Made by a program: the position numbers and the translations under genes. A DNA stretch of 64,000 bases, from the NCBI GenBank assembly GCA_009760855.2, contig WPIO01000053.1, positions 1 through 64,000 on the forward strand. The letters are read 5' to 3'. The DNA is from Cristatella mucedo (lineage: Eukaryota > Bryozoa > Phylactolaemata > Cristatellidae). Shown piece after piece: positions 53,441-64,000 of this stretch; position 1 is the stretch's first letter; each line of letters opens with the position of its first letter. Below the pieces are notes generated by a model. The model saw nothing but the letters and a program-made list of their open reading frames with translations, was not told the origin of the DNA and ran no database searches.

Positions 53441-55239
53441 AGCCTGTCAGCCGGCTGGGGGGGGAGGGAAGGTGGTAGGAGGTTGGAGCAGAGCACCTGC
53501 TTGGTCTCATGGGTGCCTGGATTCAGCGACTGCCGCCGCTTGTAGCATGGGTGATAAGGCAGTCCGCCGGAACGGTTGTTCTCCGGATCGTCTTAGACCT
53601 TTTGACCTTTGGCCCTCATGCCAAAGTTATACAAATGAATTAAAGTTCTCTTACCTGCTGCTGCTACCTCATGCGAGCTGTCGCATCCCGTAAAGCTTCG
53701 CTAACACTGGCGACTTTCCGGTAACCCTTACCCTCTTTATAGCTGTCCGGTCCCAGTCAACCGAACCTAGCCTGGGTACACACTAGCGACTTTCCTCCAA
53801 AATCGGTGCCGATTGTTGACAGATTTCCTTCTGTTTTGAGGTACTACGTCGTCAAGCGTGACCACATGTTTAGTGGAAAGAGCCAAGTCGGCCGAATCTC
53901 GCGAAGGAGAAGTTAATTCTACCTTTTGGTTCCCAGTCGGACGAGCTGACGAATCTAAATCCTGGAACCATATACTGCACGCGGCCGAAGTAACTGGCTG
54001 AGGCTCGTCGGCTCGTCCTACACGTTGAGGCTTTCGGAGAAACTCTTTTTTAACTTGGGTGCTTGTCCGTTGCAGCCTCAGCTCTAAACCCATCTACATA
54101 GAAGGCACCGAACGTCTGCTAGTGAAATTCCCCAACATTCGTGCAATTTATAGCATTAGTTAGTGTAGCTCTGCTTCGGCCTGACTCAATTCAAGGGCAC
54201 CCAAGAAATGTCTAGTATAAAAAACCTCTGTAAACCTAGTGTGTTGAGCAAGAGGATGGAGCCATCGTAGTAGAATCGTAGTACTCCGCTCGTCGGAGTA
54301 CGAGTAACCTCCCGCTAACTGAGCGGCAATTACTTATGACCGAATGCGGCGGCGTAACCGCCGTCCACTGTCGGGAACGACGAAAATAGGTCGGAGCCCG
54401 AATGAAAACCTCGACCCCGCGATTGGACAACTCTCCGCTCTGCTTCCACCGTGAAGGCAGGTAGTCATCACATGCCACACCGAACTACTTCGAAATCTTA
54501 TCGGCAAATCCCTACCGGCGGCGGCGGGGGCGTCTAAACAAAGCCGAAGACGAAGAAGGAACCCCGAGTGAGCCTCGCCCTACCCTTGCATAACTAGGCG
54601 GGACAACGCGGTTGACAGGCCAGCCGACATCAATCAGCCTGCTGGTCCTACCACGACCGCTGCGTCCTCTTGTTCACAGCTCGACGACGCTGGTGCTCGT
54701 CGTCCGCCTCTCTCCTTCTCGCGGGGACCGTCTATCGTGACCACTGCGTCCTAGAGGACGCAGGTGATTTTCGGCCTATTCTTAAATTGCTAGCCGGGAC
54801 TGTAGGGTTGACAGGCCAGCCGATGTCAACCACTTGATGATTCGACGACGACCGCATCTTCTTGCTCTCCGCTCGAAAACAGATGTAGCGCCTTGCTGGC
54901 CTTGACTTAATTGTAGCGCGAACAAGAGCTGTTCGGCGGCGGGCAATAACTCCTTTGTCCTGGAGCAGTGAGCCAGAGAGGAGCGTCAGTGAGGTTAGAG
55001 AGGAAGCGCTTAAGAGCCAGCCAGGAAGCTCCGAGACCAGCGGTGGCGATTCGGCCTTTAGAATTGGTCCGATACCCGCAGGAGCTGCTGATAGATGTTG
55101 GCTGGCCTGTCAATCTGCGCCATCACTCTGTCCAAAAAAAATCGTCTGGAACCCATTCGCCATTCAAGATGGACAGAGGTGCCATTCCAATGGCCTAGTG
55201 ACGGTATTTACTCTTTACCGTAATTGGCCATGGGGTCGG
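53441..55239. other. GC-rich intergenic; three copies of a 21-bp word
   Basis: The word TTGACAGGCCAGCCGA(C/T) recurs at about 54612 and 54809 and inverted at about 55093. Open frames are short and domain-free. A small inverted repeat around GTACTCCG...CGGAGTAC lies at 54281-54303. Confidence 0.4.
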
Positions 55240-55990
55240 GCCCAATACCACTAAGCTCTTTCCCAATTGTCTCAGCTACGTATTTAAGAGTCGAGCGACG
55301 CTCGCTCTTATTCATTTTGTCCGACTTCACTCTCCGGCCTCGCTTCGACGTTGTCGCACTCGTTTCTCTGAAAGCGAGGGAGGAGGGCCGGCTGTTCGCC
55401 GGCGATTGACGGGACAGTACGAGACAGAGCTAGGAGGATTCGGTGGACTCCACCGAATACTGTCGTATCGCGCCCGAGCTGGCATTTTGTGTTTCTTTTG
55501 GGTTTTCTGTGTGCGCGCTCGCACGTGGTCTCGGCATAAATATTTGCCGACGTGAGCTAAACGTAGTTGGTATGGTGTGAGAGATTCCGTTGGTTTGGGC
55601 TCCTTCGTCTATTTGCGCCGTTCCTCCTAGAGACGCAGGGAGCCTAAGAGTGGAGACGTGTTTCCTCCTCAAGAATGCCTGAGGTGGCGTGTATGGGGTA
55701 CTCCTACTGCAAGGTGGAAGCGTAGTCCTAGTTCTCCGGTCAGGGTTTATGCTCCGGTTCGGGCTCCTCCGTCTATTTGGGTCGTTCTCCACTATAGACG
55801 TAAGTATCCTAAGTGTGGAGACGTATTCCCTCCGCAAGAGTGTTTGTGCGGTTGAGAGCGTACGAGGAGTGTGGAGATAAAACTGTGCTAGACGCACAGT
55901 GAATTTGTGCGCTTGCGAATAAAGCTCAGTAAAATCCTCAATTTGTGTGTATCGCTTTCCAATTCACACTGCGGACTCACAACCCCACAT
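55240..55990 (+). mobile_element. LTR-like segment (tentative)
   Basis: A TATTTAAG box at 55278, a stretch with pyrimidine-rich initiator TCATTTTGTCC about 35 bp later, an internal 164-bp tandem duplication (GGGCTCCTTCGTCTATTTG at 55597 and 55761), an AATAAAG signal at 55918 and a GT-rich stretch after it resemble U3-R-U5 of an LTR. TG/CA ends, target duplication and a primer site were not pinned down. Confidence 0.3.
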
Positions 55991-56980
55991 TAGTAACGAC
56001 GAGTAGGTCAGCACAAGAAACGCTCGTTTCGTGGCGGCCAGCTTATTTCGCCCAGACGCGGACCGAACGGCACTAGGTGCTAGGTTACGCCGCTAGGTAA
56101 GCGGCAGGTTAAGCCTACTCCGCCGAGCCTTCGGCGTGACACAATTATTGAATTTAAATTAAGCGCATGGCAGCTCTAGAGTCTTGTCAGCGTCGCCGAT
56201 TTAACATGTTTCTTTAGAGGAGGGAGTCAATTGTGGGTCGAGATGGAGGAGCAGGAAGCACTGGCTAGAGCGTCGCCCGCCGGCCGGCGCTCTAGATCAG
56301 CAATGGCGGTCTCCAAAGAGACTGTTGCCAAAGTTTTCTTAAATCAGGTCGCTATTTTAGTGCTAGTAAATATTCTTAAGTGCTACCTCATAGGAAAGTG
56401 TAACGAGACTTAGCGAAGGCCCGATCGGAGGACCGTCAGTTGCCATCGGAGGCTTGTTGTTCAGAGGTCAGTGGCCGGCCTGGCGGAGGCTTGTGGTTCA
56501 GAGGTCAGTGGCCAGCCTGGCGGAGGCTTGTAGGTCGAGGCGCTTTCCGCATGCTTACGCGAGCCCTTAAAAAGGCAGACGAGTTGTTTTTAGTTGAGAG
56601 AGACTTTTGGATGGCGGCCTTTCTAATGTTATTTAAAATGTCATGTAAGCAGCTGAAGTTAGAATAACAATGAGAGTTGAAAAAACATCCCTTCACCGAG
56701 GTCGAAAACCGTTTCCGAGCAGACGTCAATGAGAAGTCCTCGGCCCTGTGCCAGCCATTCAAGTGGCGAGGTTGAGCCACCTGCTCTGGAAAAAAATCCT
56801 GGCTTTGCCCTCGTGGAGGAGTCACAGTACCGGTAGGTAGCAAGTGTGTGGCAGTGCGAGTTAGCCTGCCTGCACAATTTCATCCATCGAAACGCGTGCC
56901 GCCAGCAGCCAGATACACGGTGTCGGGTCGCTTGAGAATTTTTGAAGACTTATGCTTGGTAGAGTTCGCTGCGCTGTAGC
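55991..56980. other. Intergenic; 41-bp duplication
   Basis: No gene seen. GGAGGCTTGT and TTCAGAGGTCAGTGGCC repeat with a 41-bp spacing at about 56447-56535. Confidence 0.4.
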
Positions 56981-57039
56981 GCTACGAAGCTCAAATAACT
57001 TCGCAAACTATTTCACGAAATCGAGCAGTCAAAGCGTGG

Positions 57040-57430
57040 TTACGATGGTCTGGTTACCGTTCATATCACAGACACTGAAACGAGTCGTGGCCGACCAGCT
57101 GAACTCATGTATATTTAATTTTGAAACATTCCCTAGGTTCCAGTCAAGTTTTATATCGAATCGCTCCACAAAGTCAGCATTGCTTCGGAAATGCAACGAC
57201 CTACTTAGGAATGATGATTATTATTACTATCATATTACAAGACCTCGTCCGCTCCATTATAAAGTTTGCCTACTTTCAGCAATTTATTTCAAATATTCGG
57301 GGCTGCTTAGAAAAAATATCATTGCCAAGCTGATTCCGTGCATTGGAGGTATCTCATCGAGACTTTCGCAACTCGCGAGTTATTGTGCAATAAGTGCAAA
57401 ACTCTGCAATCTAGGTTTTTCATCCGAGAA
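57040..57430 (+). mobile_element. LINE RT fragments, plus strand, internally deleted
   Basis: Plus frame reads LPFISQTLKRVVADQLNSCI and STKSALLRKCNDLLRND (cf. the 20 kb LINE), then jumps to KFAYFQQFISNIRGCLEK, which lies several hundred bases further on in the parent, so a large internal part is missing. Confidence 0.75.
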
Positions 57431-58010
57431 GTTGGAAACCGTGATAACATTATTTCTATTAATGTTATTATTATTATTATTATTATAGCAGAGAGGCAAC
57501 GCTAGTTTTATCTCCCAAGTACTCTCAGGTTTTCGCGATTAGGAAAATAATTCGCAGTCGCTCTCCGTTAGTTGCCGCCCGGTGGCAGTGAGATGAAACT
57601 ACTCCGAGATATTCTGAAGCTCTCCGGAAGCCGCCGACCAATGGGCAATGGGCTATGGTTGCAGCATGGCATGGGTTTTGCTATTATCAATGCACACACA
57701 ATCACACAAGCAGTACACCGTAAGTTGGTTCGGGAAAGGCAATTGTAAATTTAAAGCAGATGCTGTAAAGCCCCGTACTGAGGAAACCGAGGGAAAAGCT
57801 CCAATCGGCCGCCGCCACCCTCGATAGCTCGAGACTACGTCTCGATAGCTTAATAGGATAGAATCGCTCGCTGCTCAAGAATCGATCCTCCAATCTCCCC
57901 ACAATCTTGTTTCCTGCCTCGTCTCCTCTCTTGTCTTCTCATACTCCTCTTCCTCCTACTTCTCCTGCTTCTGCTCCTCCTTCTCCTACTACTACTTCTA
58001 CTCCTGCTCA
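57431..58010. other. Intergenic, nothing recognised
   Basis: ATT repeats at 57455-57486; no gene or element otherwise. Confidence 0.35.
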
Positions 58011-58017
58011 TGGTCCT

Positions 58018-58155
58018 CCTCCTCCTCCTCCTCCTCCGTATCCTCGTCCTCCTCCTCCGTATCCTCGTCCTCCTCCTCCGTATCCTCGTCCTCCTCCTCC
58101 GTATCCTCGTCCTCCTCCTCCGTATCCTCGTCCTCCTCCTCCGTATCCTCGTCCG
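58018..58155. repeat. 21-bp minisatellite
   Basis: About six units of CCTCCTCCTCCGTATCCTCGT; open in several frames because 21 is divisible by 3 (YPRPPPP on plus, acidic DTEEEDE on minus). Flanked by C/T-rich sequence. Confidence 0.9.
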
Positions 58156-58454
58156 CGTCCTTCTTCTGCTGCAGCTTCTGCTCCACCTCCTCCTGCTCCT
58201 CACCAGCGGTACCATCTCCTATCCTTCATTCTTCTCCTGCGTACTCGTCTGTGCAGCAAAATGTTTATTGGGACTGTAACTGCTTATCAGGAAAAATGTT
58301 CTGCAGTGCTTTCGTGATTTTACTCTGAACGAAAACGTTTTACGCGATATGACCTTCCGGTAAAACGACAGGCTTAAAATGGACATCGGTTTCAATTTAG
58401 TCACAGTCTGATAACAAAATTAATTTTGTAGCTGCCTGCAGCTAGAGAGACATA

Positions 58455-58715
58455 ATAATAATAATAATACGCTTGATAAAGCGCCCTCGGAGAACTCAGT
58501 CTCTTTGTAGGCACTTTACATTTGCTGCTGAGGGTCACGAGATTGAATGCTGAGTAGTATCACGCTTGATAAATAACATGGATAGCATGGTTAGGGTTGA
58601 CATGCACAGGGTCAGCATGAAAGTATGGTTAGTGGCAGCATGCACAGTGTCAACATGCATAAGCACATGAAGGACGAATCGCAGTGACTCACCAAATGCT
58701 GTTCTAAATAGTACT
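58455..58715 (-). mobile_element. LINE 3' fragment
   Basis: ATAATAATAATACGCTTGATAAAGCGCC through ACCAAATGCTGTTCTAAAT; contains the tail and 3' untranslated region only. Confidence 0.85.
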
Positions 58716-58789
58716 CTTAATAATACTCTCGTCTCCCACTCCTTTTCCTCCTGCTCCTGTTAGTTTTACTCCAACTCCTGCTTCTCTTC

Positions 58790-59250
58790 TTCCTCGATCT
58801 CGTCCTTCTCCTCCTCGCTCAGCGCTCGCCCAGTCACAGCACAGAGCGCCCTCACACAGTCCCTGCTCCTGACTCTCTGCAGCCCTCGCACAGCCAGGTA
58901 CACGATGCCGCCTGCAGCACAGACGCCCATCGCTGCGTCCTTGCTGCTCGGCTCGTGTCTCCATTGTATGTCACCTCGGTGGCTGCAGCGGTCCACTATA
59001 TACAGCTCTCTGCCATCGACCAGCTCCTCCTCGCTCCAGCTCGCAGTGACCAGAGCAGCAGCAGTGGGAGCCACATTGTATATGCCATTCTCGTACTCGC
59101 TACTGTGCAGCAGCTGCCCCGAGTTCAGCTGCAGCAACTGCAGCTCGGGGCCCTGGGTCACAGCAAGCAGGTCGCCGATCGAGGACAGCTGTTAGGGAGA
59201 CTACGGCAGCTCAGCGACATGTCGGTCTTCGATCCACGTCCCCTGCGAGT
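58790..59250 (-). pseudogene. Beta-propeller exon fragment
   Basis: Matches the middle of exon 2 at 40533-41500: LLQLNSGQLLHSSEYE, CAAGGIVYLAVRGLQ and SRDCVRALCAVTGRALS, after which a CTC-rich stretch replaces the last blades. The 5' side shows an interrupted match up to about 59250. With 59250-60545 it forms the second copy of the 40.5-44 kb block. Confidence 0.8.
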
Positions 59251-59399
59251 CCCCTGAGAGAGAGAGACTCGTGCACTGTGCATGTTGACAGGTCCTTTTA
59301 CAAGATTAGCACAAATCTTGCTTATACAATAAAATATCGTATGACTTTTTGTTGCTTGACTGCACCGTTGCAAGACGCTAGGTTTTATTTTTACAAGAA

Positions 59400-59470
59400 T
59401 ATTAATAAATTTGATAAAGCACCCTCAGAGAAATAATTTCTCTTTCAAGGAACTTAAAAAACAAGAATAA
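59400..59470 (-). mobile_element. LINE 3' tail, decayed
   Basis: TTTGATAAAGCACCCTCAGAG followed by CTCTTTCAAGG; the outer stem is disrupted. It lies at the homologous place of the tail at 41876-41945. Confidence 0.65.
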
Positions 59471-59479
59471 CATGTTTAG

Positions 59480-60545
59480 TGGCATTTGCAAATCACATCT
59501 TTTCTTTGCCAATGCTGGGACAAACCTTTCTATCCACATGACCAGAAAAATAAAACCATGATACTTATTCATTGATGGTAGATTGTCATTACAGTCATAA
59601 GCTTTGAACGACTTGTGTATAGTACCCGAAGTGAACAGAATATCTTACCACGTGCTTTACAAGTCACTGCAAGGTATCTTGATCTGACACGCCCGAATTA
59701 GATAGCAAGTATAATGCCTGGCATGCGAAAGCAAAACACGACACACTCGGCACTACTTGCTTGCACAACGTCGGGCCGAAAACATGCACCGAATCATGCA
59801 CCACAATTCCACATGGCAAATATCTCCCCCTACCGTGTTCCTGCCAGCGAGAATCTTAGAATATTGTGTTCCCACCCGCCAGAACCTTGATGTAATTGTC
59901 TGCAGCAACTGTCTTCAGAAGTCTGCTAGGTCATGCTATAACAGTCAGTTTGTCTATCTAAGGGCACAGGTCACTCAAGTTTATTTACAACCCGAGTGTA
60001 CCAGTCAATTCATTCTTTTAAGACGACAATCTCATGGGGTCAATCAGCATTCCAAATGAGAGCCTTGAATCTAATGATGCCTCAGTGTTCCTTTGGCTCA
60101 CCTACAGGCACTTTCGATTATAAACCGGTAAGAAAAAGCTAGGCATTTCCACATTGAGACCATCAAGTAGAAAATGCATACCATCGCTGCAATTCGGAAA
60201 ATATCTGCACTAGTGCAGATATCTAGATAGTGCAGGAAAGAGACGACGATGATGGGGCAGTCACAGATCAATGCCATAATAAATACAATATGATAAAATA
60301 CACCCCATTGCTTCTATCACATGTCCATAGGTTGCCATCTGCTGTAGAAGCTAGTCCAACATAAGCGATATGGAGAGGCTCTGGGCGAGCTTCCAGATGA
60401 GATCGTCAGGACGACAGCTAGCTAGTGAAGCTGAATTACTTGTACGGCAACGGCTTAGCATGTCAAAATCTATTTATAGACTAGCGTTCCTACCTAGCAG
60501 CGTCTGTCAGCAAACGTACTGACAAGTGAAGCCCACAGCAGAACC
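59480..60545. repeat. Segmental duplication, partner of 42850-44020
   Basis: Same order and orientation as the 43 kb segment, but without the SINE-A and SINE-B that precede that copy. No gene inside. Confidence 0.85.
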
Positions 60546-60564
60546 GCTGGGCATCGACAACACG

Positions 60565-60825
60565 CCTAATTAGGACAGCATTTAGTGGGTCCCTGTGATT
60601 CGTCTTTCATGTGCTTATGCGTGCTGACACCGTGCATGCTGCCACCAACAACATTTGCGTGCTGACCCTGTGCATGTCACGCCAAACCATATTATTCATT
60701 TTGCTTGTTATTCAAGCATGATTTTACCTACCATTTAATTTCATTTCCCTTTGCAGCAAATGTAAAGCACTTAGAAAGAGATCAAGTTCTCTGCAGGTGC
60801 TTTATCAAGTGCAGTATTAATATTA
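60565..60825 (+). mobile_element. LINE 3' fragment
   Basis: CATTTAGTGGGTCCCTGTGA through the hairpin AAAGCACTTAGAA...GGTGCTTT and an ATTATT tail. The stem differs from other copies on both sides (AAAGCAC/GTGCTTT), which keeps it paired. Confidence 0.85.
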
Positions 60826-61047
60826 TTAAATGACCATGGCCATATGTGAGACTAATTTTGCGAATGCATCACCTTTTTGTCATTCATTCTTTTTATACTA
60901 ATTTCACATTGTTTGGTGTTTGGTCATTCATGTAACGGCTCTAGAAGGGGTGACGACTGCTAACGTTTGTTGGGATTGTGTTCGTTGATGGATTGAACAA
61001 GCAGTCAGATTTTGAGTATTTACTTTCCCACCGTAAGACCGTAAGAA

Positions 61048-61640
<593 letters not shown>

Positions 61641-61704
61641 TTTTTAAGTCAGCAGGCCTTTACAGCTCCCATGGGTCCGATCCTAAGTGTAAAGTGCTCT
61701 TAAT

Positions 61705-61845
61705 CTACGAAACAGGGACCCACTAAATGCTTTCCTAAATAGGTGTGCTTTAAAGTTTCTTTTAAATGTGGTCAGGTCAGGGGATGTTCTGACACAGGTC
61801 GGGAGAGAGTTCCAGGCTTTGGGAGCATACGAACTATGTTGACTC
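61705..61845 (-). mobile_element. LINE fragment, 3' side missing
   Basis: GGGACCCACTAAATGC through GGGAGCATACGAACTA, the junction of ORF2 end and 3' untranslated region; no tail. Confidence 0.75.
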
Positions 61846-61983
61846 CTAATGAAAAAAGCACTAGGCTAAAAGTAGACCTGATTGCTGTGGGACTGTAACC
61901 AGTAAAACAGATGGCGAACAAGAAATGAAGACGATAAAGCAACGCTGGTAGCACTATATAGCTGAAAAATAAAAATACAATAA

Positions 61984-62122
61984 AATATAATTGTATAGTG
62001 CCCTAAGAGAACTTAATCTCTATTCAGGCGCTTCACATATGCCTCGGGGCTCGAGCCCACGACCTCAGCTAGACCTTGGTCGGGGTTGGCACCTTAACCA
62101 CAGGACCACCAAGCCAGCTCGG
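61984..62122 (-). mobile_element. SINE-B copy
   Basis: Minus-strand copy with tail hairpin region TAGTGCCCTAAGAGAACTTA, B-box region GGGCTCGAGCCC and head end CCAGCTCGG. It interrupts segment D. Confidence 0.8.
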
Positions 62123-62302
62123 TAAAGTCGAATGAAGAAGGCTATGAGTGGTCAACAAGTAGCAGGTAAGATAGCTTACCAGCCCTATTTCGTCCCTAGT
62201 GTCAGAGGTTGTGAACTCAACTTGCAGGTACCCTAGTCCGCATCGTTATCTTCCTTATCACTCAACTTTTTTCACTGCTATGTGCAAATTATAACGTTAT
62301 CA

Positions 62303-62310
<8 letters not shown>

Positions 62311-62346
<36 letters not shown>
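62311..62346. repeat. (AT)n microsatellite
   Basis: Pure AT repeat, 18 units; the homologous place in the 45 kb copy has only ATTATATATAAAG. Confidence 0.95.
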
Positions 62347-62349
<3 letters not shown>

Positions 62350-62512
62350 GTAGCAGCAAATCAGGAAACTGCCTACCGGATCCTGTATCGGTCTGTTAGA
62401 CAGCAGTGTTCAAATGCGGCCCCAGAGTCTTAACCCAGTGGTCAGGTGCTCGAACGTCACGATCCAAGTCGTGGGTTTGCTGCAGGCAAACCATTATTGC
62501 CATGTGAAAGCA

Positions 62513-62688
62513 GTGAGCCGTGGTGGCACTCTAGGTAAGGCGGTTGCTTTCACGATTTCGGTCCCAAGGTCGTGGGTTCGATTCCTGCGGTAGGCGATTC
62601 TTTATCGCCACTGCAAGCCCTAAAAGGCTCTTCTGTCGCTATACAAAAAAGAGGCTGTTTAATCAGCTAGGATTTATTTATTTAAGCG
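62513..62688 (+). mobile_element. SINE-A copy with empty paralogous site
   Basis: Starts GTGAGCCGTGGTGGCACTCT, ends GGATTTATTTATTTAAG. The 45 kb copy of segment D (about 45205-45230) lacks it. Confidence 0.85.
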
Positions 62689-62710
62689 ATAGCTGTTAAG
62701 TTACTTTTGA

Positions 62711-63002
62711 ATTTAGCAGAATCTGTCGGATTTCACTGCTGAGTATGTCACCTTTACTGCTAAGATTCTTCTGAGAAAATTTTTAAGAAGTCAAACTTAA
62801 CCTTGAGCTGTCAAGGAAAAGCTAGTTAGGCATCACAGATATCGCAGATGACTCAATATATTGCAATAACAAAGTACACTGCTTAATCTGAGTACCCTAG
62901 AGAGAGTAAGCTGAACTCCACACCGACTACTGCTGCGCCAAACACGAATGGTAGCCCTCAGCCTGCTGGAGCCGTGATGCCTGCTCCAGTCCGGGCTGTT
63001 AA
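62711..63002. other. Intergenic, nothing recognised
   Basis: No gene or repeat seen. Confidence 0.35.
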
Positions 63003-63265
63003 TAGTAATAATAATAATAATGAATTTGATGAAGCACCCTCAGACAACTCAATCTCTTACTAGGTGATTTACATTTGCTGTAAAGGGAAACACAATTGAA
63101 TGGCAAGTAATATCGTGCTTGATAAACAACATGAATAACATGGTTAGGGATGACATGCACTGGGTCAGCATGCCAGTGTGGTTAGTGGCAGCATGCACTG
63201 TGTCAGCATGCATAAGTACATGAAGGACGAATCACAGCGACCCATTAAATGCTTTCCTAAATGTT
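63003..63265 (-). mobile_element. LINE 3' fragment
   Basis: Begins with the AATAATAATAATAATGAATTTG tail and ends CCCATTAAATGCTTTCC; tail stem AAGCACCCTC with a weak partner. Confidence 0.8.
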
Positions 63266-63357
63266 AACGTCCTTGCCTAGATCCAGCAACGGTGCATTGA
63301 CCTATGAGTTTTGTGCCCATATAATAGCTAAGAGAAAGGTAGATCACTCAAACTTAT

Positions 63358-63485
63358 TAGTATTATTAATAATAATAAACTTGATAAAGCACCCTCGGAG
63401 AACTCAATCTCTTTTTAGGCGCTTTACACTTGCTGCAAAGAAAACACAATCGAACGGTGAGTGGTATCATGCTCGATAAACAACC
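63358..63485 (-). mobile_element. LINE 3' tail
   Basis: ATTATTAATAATAATAAACTTG then AAAGCACCCTCGGAG and TAGGCGCTTTACACTTGC; truncated after about 130 bp. Confidence 0.8.
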
Positions 63486-63609
63486 TTAATCACACCCTTT
63501 CTATCTGATTGTTCATGCACGCAGTAATTAGTCTTGGCTGTCTAAGAAGCCGACATCCAATAGCTGCATCTTGGCACAAGATAAGTAAACTTTATCCAGG
63601 CAAAGGTAC

Positions 63610-63790
63610 ACGACAGTCGATCCTCACTTGTAAAGAGTTCTTAATCACATGTAGGTATGCATAAACGCATGTATAGATGCAAATCCGAAACTCGGGAAAG
63701 CCACAAAAACCGCACATCTTGAATGCACACTCAATGCTTTTGGTTTGGATACTGAAGCCAAACAACTTCATTTTGCCACCAAAAATTTCA
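63610..63790. repeat. Copy of part of duplicated segment D
   Basis: GTATGCATAAACGCATG, GCAAATCCGAAACTCGGGAA and ATACTGAAGCCAAA match 45330-45460. Confidence 0.75.
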
Positions 63791-63892
63791 TCTTTCATCG
63801 GACCGAAACTCTTCTATCCGATTGATCATGCAGGTAGTAATTGGTCTTGGCTGTCGACAATGCCAACGACATCTGATAGCTGCATCTTGCTT

Positions 63893-64000
63893 GTCTTCGT
63901 GAGCGTTTATTGAGGAACGCTATCATGTGACTGAACTGTACGCCCGGTCACATTGTGGGAGTCAAGTTCGAATACAGTTCGATAAAACCCTCAATTAGTA
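63893..64000. repeat. Dispersed repeat R550, copy 3, cut by window end
   Basis: TGTCTTCGTGAGCGTTTATT through CCCTCAATTAGTA is very close to 31590-31705, closer than that copy is to copy 2. Confidence 0.8.

Larger units (their letters stand above)
61846..62710. repeat. Duplicated segment D, copy 3, with SINE-A and SINE-B insertions
   Basis: Matches 44700-45240 in order; differs by a SINE-B at 61984-62122, an (AT)n run at 62311-62346 and a SINE-A at 62513-62688, all absent from the 45 kb copy. Confidence 0.8.

Noticed and set aside
53767-54093. Minus-strand frame of 108 residues
   Set aside because: No domain, start context or repeat support; ordinary chance length for this GC content.
57850-58317. 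Arg-rich and Pro-rich frames over the 21-bp array
   Set aside because: The same low-complexity array gives open frames in at least four readings.

Overview
The window looks like nuclear DNA of an invertebrate animal. Genes contain introns or animal-type domains (a RING/B-box/coiled-coil protein, a family 31 galactosyltransferase). Most of the rest is interspersed repeats: a CR1/L2-type LINE, at least two tRNA-derived SINE families, a decayed Gypsy element, long (GA)n, (CT)n and (CA)n arrays and several minisatellites. The species cannot be named from sequence alone.

Layout. 0-9.3 kb: a nonsense-interrupted beta-1,3-galactosyltransferase (219-1100, minus), minisatellites, two direct paralogous repeat segments and a beta-propeller exon fragment. 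9,348-25,988: a 16.6 kb AT-rich Polinton/Maverick (adintovirus-like) provirus with about 125 bp terminal inverted repeats. It carries a retroviral-type integrase, fibre-like proteins, a YqaJ-type nuclease, a packaging ATPase, a zinc-ribbon protein, an adenain-like protease, a protein with a phospholipase-A2-like motif, an HNH-AP2 endonuclease, hydrophobic minor-capsid-like proteins and a truncated protein-primed DNA polymerase B. About 20 in-frame stops, several frameshifts, two deletions and a 2.15 kb LINE insertion make it defective. 26.5-29.3 kb: remnants of a Gypsy pol gene on the minus strand, itself hit by a LINE. 30-35 kb: SINEs, LINE tails and a dispersed repeat of about 550 bp. 35.0-38.3 kb: a 39-bp minisatellite interrupted by a SINE. 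40.5-47.7 kb: the best host gene, a two-exon minus-strand gene (RBCC exon plus beta-propeller exon) whose splice sites match in phase across a 5.06 kb intron. 48-64 kb: partial copies of that gene and its surroundings, SINEs, LINE pieces, an LTR-like segment and microsatellites.

How the parts relate. The provirus carries remnants of the usual integration, replication and virion modules and sits exactly at the break in a paralogous copy of the propeller exon. One SINE family shares its 3' hairpin tail with the LINE, as expected if the LINE reverse transcriptase mobilises it. Segmental copies inside the window give natural empty and filled sites for several insertions.
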